Shown one piece after another: positions 56,991 through 64,000 of a DNA stretch of 64,000 bases. Under the pieces are notes generated by a model that saw only the letters and a list, made by a program, of their open reading frames with translations, was not told the origin of the DNA and ran no database searches. Each line of letters starts with the position of its first letter. Within the stretch, counting starts at the first letter, position 1. The translations under genes were made by a program, and so were the position numbers. Origin of the DNA: CAWGCA01 sp963820955 (GTDB taxonomy: Bacteria > Pseudomonadota > Gammaproteobacteria > Chromatiales > Chromatiaceae); NCBI GenBank assembly GCA_963820955.1, contig CAWGCA010000008.1:60282-124281 (forward strand). The letters run 5' to 3'.

Positions 56991-59766
56991 ATGTTGTTAG
57001 CGCTCGTATGCTTGCCCTTTCTGGGTGCTTTGCTGGTCTGGGTCGCGGCCTCGCGGTTGCATCCTGTCTGGATTGCAGGCCTGACTACGCTTTTGGGCTT
57101 AGTTCTGGTTTTGGTTGAAGGAATACCCATCTACGGCGGTGAGTTGCTGATCGAGCGCCGGGAGTGGATACCGGCGATTGGCCTGTCCCTGGCCTTCCGT
57201 CTCGACGGTTTGGGTCTGCTCTTTGCCCAGTTGATCCTCGGCATCGGCCTTCTGGTCGTCTTCTATGCTCGATATTACCTCTCCGCAGCGGAGGGTGGCC
57301 CCCGACTCTATGCCTTTCTGTTGCTTTTCATGGGTGCCATGCTCGGGTTGGTGTTGTCGGAAAACCTGCTGCAGATGGCGCTGTTCTGGGAACTGACCAG
57401 CCTCGCGTCTTTCCTGCTCATCGGTTTCCGACGCGACGACGCAGAGGCGCGCCAAGGCGCGCGACTGGCGCTGTTCGTCACCGGCGGCGGCGGGCTAGCA
57501 CTGCTGGCCGCAATCATACTGATGGGCCAGGTGGTCGGCAGCTATGAGCTTACAGATTTCCTGTTCAGCGGGCAGGCGATCAAGGAGCATTCGCTTTATC
57601 CCGTCATTTTAGTGCTGTTTCTCCTCGGGGTGGCGACAAAATCGGCACAATTTCCGTTTCACTTCTGGCTGCCCCACGCCATGGCGGCACCCACCCCGGT
57701 CAGCGCCTACCTTCATTCGGCGACCATGGTCAAGGCGGGTATCTTTCTGCTGGGCAGGTTCTTCCCGGTTCTCGCGGGCACTGAATTGTGGTTCTACAGC
57801 GTCAGCGGCATGGGGCTGACAACCCTGTTGCTCGGCGCTTATTTCGCGTTGTTCCAGCACGATATCAAGGGCCTGCTGGCCTACTCAACCATCAGTCATC
57901 TGGGTCTCATCACACTGCTGTTCGGACTGGGTACCCCGCTCGGCGAGATCGCCGCCATCTTCCATGTTCTCAATCACGCGGTCTTCAAAGCATCCCTGTT
58001 CATGGCCGCCGGCATCATCGATCACGAGAGCGGCAGCCGTGACATGCGCCGGATCAACGGCCTGTTCAGGTACATGCCCTACACCGCGCTGCTGGCGATG
58101 GTGGCCGCGGCAGCCATGGCGGGTGTACCCTTGCTCAACGGTTTTCTGTCCAAGGAGATGTTCTTCGGCGAGACACTCGGTCTCAGGTGGCTCAGCGAGG
58201 CGGAGTGGCACTGGCTGTTTCCCTGGGCGGCCACCCTCGCCGGGATATTCGCGGTCGCCTATTCGCTGCGTTTCATTCATGACGTCTTCTTCAACGGCGA
58301 ACCCAAGATCTGGCCAGAACACCGCACGAGCCGCCGCGCTGGATGAAGGTGCCGGTCGAGGTGCTGGTGGTCCTGTGTGTGGCCGTAGGCACCCTGCCAG
58401 ACCTCACCGTGCGCCCCCTGCTTGAAGTGGCGGCCGCGGCTGTCCTGCAGCAACCGCTGCCCGCTTTCAGCCTCAGCATCTGGCACGGCTTCACGACGCC
58501 CTTCATCATGAGCCTGGTGGCGCTGGGCGTGGCGTCGCCCTCTACGCCGGCCGCCGATGGGTGTTCGCCGCCCATGATCGTGTTCCCCTGAGCTTGAGCG
58601 GCAAAGCCCTGGCCGAGCGCCTGATGGCCGTGCTGTTCGACTTCGGCCGCCGGCTCGATACTGCGCTGGACAACCGCAGCCTCAGCCGCTACAGCTTCCT
58701 GCTGCTAACAAGCGCCCTGGCGGTGGGCGCGGTGGCTCTCTGGGGCCAGCCCCTGGCCGGCAGCACTGAACCGACTTCGCCCGATCCCGGTACCCTGGTC
58801 GGAGGACTGCTGCTCGGCGCCGGGGCACTGGCCACGGCGCTCATGCACTGCAACCGCCTGGTGGCCGTGCTGATGCTCGGCCTGGTGGGTTTGATGACGT
58901 CTCTGTTGTTCGCGCGCTTTTCGGCGCCGGACCTGGCCCTGACCCAGTTACTGGTTGAGATCGTCACGGTGATCCTGCTGCTGCTGGCGATGTACTACCT
59001 GCCGCAGGCGACACCCGCCGAGTCCAGCCGGACCCGCCGCGGCCGCGATGCGGCCCTCGGCGTACTGACCGGCCTGGGCGTGGCGGCGCTGTGCTACACC
59101 ATGCTGACCCGGCCGGCAGACAGCATCTCCTCCTTCCATCTCGCCGAGAGCAAACCCGGCGGTGGCGGTACCAATGTAGTGAACGTGATCCTGGTCGACT
59201 TCCGCGGTTTTGACACCCTCGGCGAAATCACCGTACTGGGCATCGCCGCGGTCGGCATCCTCGCCATGCTCACCGGCCTGGTGCTGCGCGGACCGCAGCA
59301 GGACTGGCTGGGCCGGCCCTGGTTCGACGACCGCCATCCGCTGATCCTGGTCACGGTGTCGAAGTTGCTGCTACCCATCGCCTTGCTGGTCGCCGCCTTC
59401 CTGTTCCTGCGCGGTCACAACGAGCCGGGCGGCGGATTCATCGCCGGCCTGGTCACCGGTGTGGCGCTGATTCTGCAATACATCGCCGAGGGCAGCCGAG
59501 TGACCCGCATGCGGCTGCCCTGGGACCACCTCGGCCTGATCGGTGCCGGCATCCTCATTGCGCTGCTCACAGGCGTGGGCAGCTGGCTGTTCGACTACCC
59601 TTTCCTCACCAGCACCTATACCTACCTGAGCATGCCGCTGATCGGCGAGTTCGAGCTTGCCAGCGCCATGCTCTTCGACCTCGGCGTGTACCTTGCCGTG
59701 GTCGGCACGGTACTGCTGATCCTCGCCGGTATAGGCCGCCTCAGCCTGCAGGAGGATAGCGCCTGA
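56991..59766 (+). pseudogene. mrpA: Fused MrpAB Na+/H+ antiporter subunit, two frameshifts
   Basis: MrpA is the large, complex-I-like subunit of Mrp antiporters; here it is fused to MrpB as in Pseudomonas and Sinorhizobium, about 920 residues. The first frame (to about 58307) has the conserved core ATKSAQFPFHFWLPHAMAAP followed by TPVSAYLHSATMVKAGIF. A missing base near 58307 (GEPK/DLARTPHEPPRW) shifts to a frame ending near 58530, and a second near 58530 (LYAGRRWVFAAHDR) restores the C-terminal MrpA-B part. This ends in GHNEPGGGFIAGLV and a normal MrpB stop. Protein is preserved on either side, so a working gene was present recently or the consensus is faulty. Confidence 0.82.
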
Positions 59767-60090
59767 TGGAAGCCCTGCTCTCGGTTCTCATCGGGGTGAT
59801 GACGGCGAGCGCCGTCTACCTGCTGCTGCGGGCCCGGATTTCCCCGTGGTGCTCGGACTCTCCCTGCTCGGCTACGCCGTCAATATCTTCCTGTTCGCGA
59901 GCGGCAGACTGAGCTGAATAGTGCCCCCCTGGTCGAACACGGCCTCGCGCAGCTGCCCGACCCCCTGCCGCAGGCCCTGGTGCTCACCGCCATCGTCATC
60001 GGCTTCGGTATGACAGCCTTTCTCGTCGTGCTCGCCCTGCGCGCCCTGCGCGAGTTCGGCAACGATCAGGTGGACGGGGACGTGGCGTGA
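59766..60090 (+). pseudogene. mrpC: MrpC subunit, frameshifted
   Basis: A NuoK-like subunit. The start MEALLSVLIGVMTASAVYLLL is intact and overlaps the mrpA stop (ATGA). Frame changes near 59838 (FPVVLGLSLLGYAVNIFLF) and near 59912 (APLVEHGLAQLPDPLPQALV, then LTAIVIGFGMTAFLVVLAL) break it. The length of about 107 residues is normal when the frames are joined. Confidence 0.8.
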
Positions 60091-61654
60091 ATCATCTGGT
60101 GCTTCTGCCTGTATTGATACCGTTGCTGGCGGGCAGCCTACTGCTGGTGGCCGGCCGCGCCGGCAAGGCTGTCGAGCGCAGCATCGGCCTGGTCGCCACC
60201 GCTGCACTGCTGCTGGTTGCTGTTCTGCTGCTGGTGCGCGTGGGAGCCGGTGAGCTCCTGGTCTACTACAACGGCAACTGGCCGGCGCCCTACGGCATCG
60301 TACTGGTCGCGGACCGGCTCAGCGCGCTGATGCTCACCCTGACCGCAGTGCTTTCGCTGGCCAGTCTGCTGTATGCGATCAACGGCGACGACAGGCTCGG
60401 TTCGCGCTTCCATGTGCTGTTCCAGATGCAGCTGCTCGGCATCAACGGCGCCTTCCTCACCGGCGACCTGTTCAACCTGTTTGTCTTCTTCGAAATCCTG
60501 TTGATTTCGTCTTATGCCCTGCAGCTGCACGGCGGTGGCAGAGCCCGCGTGCGTGCCGCCCTGCATATCGTGGTACTCAATCTGGTCGGTTCGGCGATCT
60601 TTCTGATCGCTATCGGCGCCATCTACGCGGCCACCGGCACACTCAACCTGGCGGACCTGGCGGCAAAAGTGGCCATTGCAGGCAGCGAGCAAGCCGGACT
60701 GCTGCGTGCCGGCGGACTGCTGTTGCTGGTGGTGTTCGCACTCAAGGCGGCGCTGATCCCGTTGGGTTTCTGGCTGCCCCCCGCCTACGCCGCCGCCAGT
60801 GCACCGGCGGCGGCACTGTTTGCCATTATGACCAAGGTGGGCGTATACGCCATCCTGCGCGTGCACAGCCTGGTGTTCGGCCCGGAGGCGGCGCGGTGGC
60901 GTCGCTGCTCACGCCCTGGCTACTGCCCATCGGTCTGCTGACCGTCATTGTCGCAACCCTCGGTGTGCTCGCCAGCCGCGAGTTGCGCCGCCTGCTGGCG
61001 CACCTGGTTGTGCTCTCGGCCGGCACTCTGATTCTGACGCTCGGACTCGACTCCGAAGCGGCCACCTCGGCGGCGCTCTACTATGCGCTGAACAGCACCC
61101 TGGTCGCTGGTGGCCTGTTCCTGCTCGCGGACCTCATTGCCCGCGAACGCGGCGAGGCGCAGGCCAGACTGACCGGAACAGGCCGTCGCGCGGCCGGCGC
61201 TGCTTGGAACCCTGTTCTTCGTCGGCGCGGTGGGTGTTGCCGGCTGCCCCCGCTGGCGGGTTTTGCCGCCAAGCTTTATATCCTGCAGAGCGCCTTTCTC
61301 CACCCGGCCGCGAGCTGGGTGTTCTCGGTGGTGCTGCTGAGCGGGCTGTTGGTGATCGTCGCCCTGAGCCGGGCGGGCAGCGCACTGTTCTGGCGCACCG
61401 GTGAGGCAGCCGCTCCCAGGACTTCCCGCTCGTTGCCGTCGCCGCCACCGCCCTGCTGCTGTCCGGCACCGCTGTTCTCATGCTGGGGGGGGTACGGCAA
61501 CGTCTTTTACCCAGGCCACCGCGGCACAGCTTGCCGACCGTCGGCCTATATAGACGCCGTCATGTCAAATCAGATCATCTCCTCCCCCGACGGAGGTCCA
61601 GATGTTGAGAACGCACCTTGTGCTCAGACCCTCAAGTTGCCACACCCCTGCTGA
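60087..61654 (+). pseudogene. mrpD: MrpD subunit, multiple frameshifts
   Basis: MrpD is the second complex-I-like (NuoM/N) subunit. The frame from ATG 60087 is intact for 270 residues with GDLFNLFVFFEILLISSYAL and ALIPLGFWLPPAYAAA. A shift near 60890 leads into LLTPWLLPIGLLTVIV, then further shifts occur between 61180 and 61250 (LLGTLFFVGAVGVAG, PPLAGFAAKLYILQ), near 61415 and near 61535. The expected end YIDAVM is seen near 61550. The real stop is uncertain; the last open frame ends at 61654, inside mrpE. Confidence 0.78.
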
Positions 61655-62112
61655 GCCTGGTGCTACTGGCGCTGTGGTTGCTGCTGAACAACAGCGCATC
61701 GCCGGGGCAGCTGATATTGGGAGCCCTGTTCGGGCTGCTCATCCCGCTTTTTACAAGCCGCTTCTGGCCGGAACCGGCCTACGTGACTGCGCCGGGCTGG
61801 CATTTTTCGATTTACGGGGCGCGTGCTGTGGGACATTATCGTCAGGCCAACTTCGCCGTTGCACGAGTGGTACTCGGACCCGGCAATGCAATCCAGCCGG
61901 TCTTCGTCCGCGTGCCACTGGATGTCGAGGGCGAATTCGCAACCACCGTGCTCCCTGGGTGATTTCCCTGACACCTGGAACCGTTACGGCCGACCTCGAT
62001 GCGGAACGTCGTTATCTGCTGGTGCATGCCCTCAACGAGGATGATCCGGAGGCACTGGTGAAGCATCAAGAACCGATATGAAAACACCATCAGGGAGATT
62101 TTCGTATGTTGA
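61602..62112 (+). pseudogene. mrpE: MrpE subunit, multiple frameshifts
   Basis: MrpE is a small membrane subunit. The ATG at 61602 follows GGAGG at six bases. The body reads LLSLVLLALWLLLNNSASPG and LFGLLIPLFTSRFWPEPAY in the second frame, then a short garbled piece at 61815-61845 (ARAVGHYRQ where LVLWDIIVA-like sequence is expected), FAVARVVLGPGNAIQPVFVR, and after another shift near 61950 WVISLTPGTVTADLD and YLLVHALNEDDPEAL. A last shift near 62063 gives IKNRYENTIREIF and a TGA at 62110-62112. Confidence 0.78.
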
Positions 62113-62374
62113 ATCTGGTTGTGCCGGTAGCCATGGCATGCTCGGCGTCGCAGTACTTCTCAATGCCTGGCGCCTGTTTCGCGGCCCCGATGCCACAGAC
62201 CGCATTCTTGCTCTCGATACCCTGTATATCAATGCTGCAGCCATGATCCTGCTCTACGGCGTTTAAATCGGTCGCCCGGAATTTTTCGAGGCCGCCTTGC
62301 TCATAGCCCTGCTGGGATTCGTAAGCACCATGGCACTGGCCAAGTTTCTGCTTCGAGGGGATATTATCGAGTGA
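62106..62374 (+). pseudogene. mrpF: MrpF subunit, frameshift plus in-frame stop
   Basis: Begins MLNLVVPVAM at ATG 62106. After a frame change near 62130 it continues LLNAWRLFRGPDATDRIL and ALDTLYINAAAMILLYGV, meets an in-frame TAA at 62264-62266, and resumes IGRPEFFEAALLIALLGF in the same frame to the TGA at 62372-62374. The length of about 88 residues is normal. The overlap with mrpG is four bases. Confidence 0.78.
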
Positions 62375-62706
62375 TTACCACGGTTATCGATCTTCTCACC
62401 GCCATTTTCCTGCTTCTGGGTGCCAGCTTCGCCCTGATTGGTCATCGGCCTGGCCGCCTGCCCGATATCTTTACCCGTCTGCATGGACCACCAAGGCGAC
62501 CACGTTGGGATAGGTGGAATTCTGATCGGCTGCTGCTGTACTTTTCGCTGCGACAGGGACTCAGTCTGCATGAAGTGCTGGTCAGCGTGTTCCTGTTTAT
62601 TACCGCTCCGGTCAGCGCACACCTGATCGCCCGCGCCGCACTGCAGCGGCGCTGTAAAAACCTGGCCCCGCCACCCGAGGATAGTGACGTGAAGCAGCAG
62701 CCCTAA
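62371..62706 (+). CDS. mrpG: MrpG subunit with a locally scrambled stretch
   Basis: The frame from GTG 62371 is open for 111 residues and starts and ends like MrpG: FLLLGASFALIGHRPGRLPD and LYFSLRQGLSLHEVLVSVFL. Between about 62480 and 62535 it reads GPPRRPRWDRWNSDR, while neighbouring frames hold the expected TTKATTLG and IGGILIG. Three small indels that cancel each other explain this. The protein as written would lack a conserved helix. Last gene of the antiporter operon. Confidence 0.75.
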   Translation: MITTVIDLLTAIFLLLGASFALIGHRPGRLPDIFTRLHGPPRRPRWDRWNSDRLLLYFSLRQGLSLHEVLVSVFLFITAPVSAHLIARAALQRRCKNLAPPPEDSDVKQQP

Positions 62707-62710
62707 GATC

Positions 62711-63820
62711 ATGTATACACTCCTGATCGCCTTTTTTCTTGTGGCCATAGTGATCTCTTTTCTCTGTTCACGATGGGAAGCGGTCTTATTGAGTATTACC
62801 CCTTCCTATGCGCAGATAAAACAGCAGGAAAGCTCCCAAGTTGGAATTTTTGTTACAGAGTTTCAAAGAAAATATCGATCGACCGCTGGCGGCCATACTG
62901 ACCCTTAACACCATTGCCCACACCGTCGGCGCGATTGGTGTAGGCGCTCAGGCAACGAAGATCTGGGCGGAATCCGATCCGTTGATAACCGGTGTGATGG
63001 TGCCTGTGCTAATGACGCTTGCCATACTGATTTTATCTGAAACTCAGACCCAAAACGATCGGCGCGAATTTCTGGAGAGAGCTTGCCCCCTTTACCGTAA
63101 CTTCCCTGTCGATAGTTATCACAAGCTCTGTTTCCGTTGATCTGGCTCAGCCAGTTTATTACCAAGGCGCTGAAAAAAGATAAGTCGAAAGGCGTCTTTT
63201 CCCGCTCGGACTTTTTGGCCATGACCGAGAATCGGCGCCAGAGAGGGTGTATTCAAGCAACATGAGTCAGAGATCATTACCAATCTTCTGCGGTTTGACA
63301 CCATTCGCGCGAAAGATGTGATGACTCCCGCACGGTGGTCAAGGCGGCCGCCGAGGGGGTTACGATCAGAAAGTTCTTCGAAGCGAACAAGGAAATGCGC
63401 TTTTCGCGGATTCCCCTTCATAAGGAAGATTCCCGAGATAACATCACGGGTTATATTTTAAAGGACCAGCTGCTCGCGCAGCTGGTAAAGGGCGGCGGAG
63501 ATGCATTGATCAAAACGATCAAACGAGAAATTATCGCGATCCACGAAACTTTTCCCATCCCCGAGCTGTTTAACAGATTTCTGGAAGAGTGTGAGCATAT
63601 TGCATTGGTGGTGGGTGACTTTGGCGGTATGTCGGGTATCGTTACCATGGAGGATGTGATCGAAACCCTGCTCTGCATGGAAATTGTAGATGAGTTTGAC
63701 CACGCGGAAGATATGCGGGTACTGGCGAGAAAAAACTGGGAGAAACGCGCCAGGCAACTTGGATCTATTCAGGCGTTACCGGCTGCTGGTGAAACAGATT
63801 GTGCGACTGACAAGGATTGA
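62711..63820 (+). pseudogene. CNNM/CBS-domain transporter-like protein, multiple frameshifts
   Basis: CNNM (DUF21) proteins are membrane proteins linked to Mg2+/Co2+ homeostasis, with a CBS-pair tail. The reading starts MYTLLIAFFLVAIVISFLCS at 62711, shifts near 62850 to FKENIDRPLAAILTLNTIAH (the DUF21 motif), then near 63045, 63135, 63225 and 63330, and ends with a CBS pair in frame 63335-63820 (RIPLHKEDSRDNITGYILKD, EHIALVVGDFGGMSGIVTME). Normal length would be about 360 residues. It starts five bases after mrpG and may have been co-transcribed. Confidence 0.75.
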
Positions 63821-63868
63821 GTATAGGGGCGGTTTTTTTCTCCTTCCGGAATCAGGAGATTAGGCATT

Positions 63869-64000
63869 GTGGGAACAGTTGAAGAGTGGGAACAACAAGG
63901 TTTCAGTTGCGATATATGGAGCGACTCACCCGGACAGGTGTGGAAGGATTTTGCACACGCTACGGGGATGAGTTGCTGATGCTGATCGAAGGGGAAATAG
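63869..64000 (+). pseudogene. Cupin domain protein, partial at window edge, frameshifted
   Basis: Starting at GTG 63869, 11 bases after AGGAG, the frame reads VGTVEEWEQQGFSCDIWSDS and PGQVWKDFAHAT, then a shift near 63962 leads to DELLMLIEGEI at the window edge, matching small cupins of the type WEAEGFSCDLW...DELVMVVEGE. The gene continues outside the window. The shift is at the GGGG run in ACGGGGATG. Confidence 0.6.

Noticed and set aside
1..64000. CRISPR array, rRNA, tRNA or prophage
   Set aside because: No evenly spaced direct repeats, no cloverleaf-like conserved sequences and no phage structural genes were recognised by eye; a computational scan could still find a missed tRNA.

Overview
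The window reads as a chromosomal segment of a free-living or host-associated gammaproteobacterium. The protein families point there: ArfB, HspQ, LrgAB, a DesA-type desaturase, a SagB/ThcOx enzyme, a fused MrpAB antiporter subunit, TRAP importers and PEP-CTERM/VPLPA sorted exoproteins. Sulfur-oxidising or Chromatiales-like marine lineages are a reasonable guess, but nothing here fixes the genus. No rRNA, tRNA, CRISPR array, prophage or transposase gene was recognised. Small palindromic MITE-like repeats of two families are present.

Layout. 0-9 kb: ribosome rescue (arfB), an lrgAB pair, a CHAD protein, two divergent PEP-CTERM-type secreted proteins each with a sigma-54 promoter, and a 916-residue coiled-coil SPOR protein. 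9-23.3 kb: a catabolic island with an RpiR regulator and cupin, a DctPQM TRAP importer, diaminopropionate ammonia-lyase, an M20 carbamoyl-amino-acid/allantoate hydrolase, a D-carbamoylase, an unassigned PLP enzyme, allantoicase, ureidoglycolate lyase and a TAXI-type TRAP importer whose permease is frameshifted. 23.4-32.2 kb: a very large envelope protein of unknown function, then a second exoprotein locus (a VPLPA protein plus a 1022-residue SdrD_B-repeat protein) behind another sigma-54 promoter. 32.2-34.5 kb: a three-gene phospholipid cassette (CDP-alcohol phosphatidyltransferase, CdsA-like, PlsC-like). 34.5-45.1 kb: an orphan sigma-region-4 protein, a decayed HDOD gene, a GGDEF-GAF-sigma-54 activator, a diguanylate cyclase with its own sigma-54-like promoter, a rhodanese and a chemoreceptor. 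45.2-56.6 kb: assorted single genes (SYLF lipid-binding protein, muramidase, broken methyltransferase, desaturase, SagB-like oxidoreductase, HspQ, YegP, AEC transporter, spermidine-synthase-like methyltransferase, threonine aldolase). 57-64 kb: an Mrp-type Na+/H+ antiporter operon, a CNNM/CBS protein and a cupin, nearly all interrupted by single-base indels.

Three things stand out. First, all three PEP-CTERM-type transcription units carry a -24/-12 element with exact GG-N10-GC spacing, and nearby there are copies of an 18-bp motif (TGTCAG-N5-TTTACAG), which together look like an exosortase-linked sigma-54 regulon. Second, the island at 9-23 kb combines D- and L-type carbamoyl hydrolases with diaminopropionate ammonia-lyase and the allantoate branch, which suggests breakdown of ureido compounds. 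Third, indels are strongly clustered (about 20 in the last 6 kb, several at 36-37 kb, none in 4-kb genes elsewhere), so these loci are either decaying or locally poor consensus.
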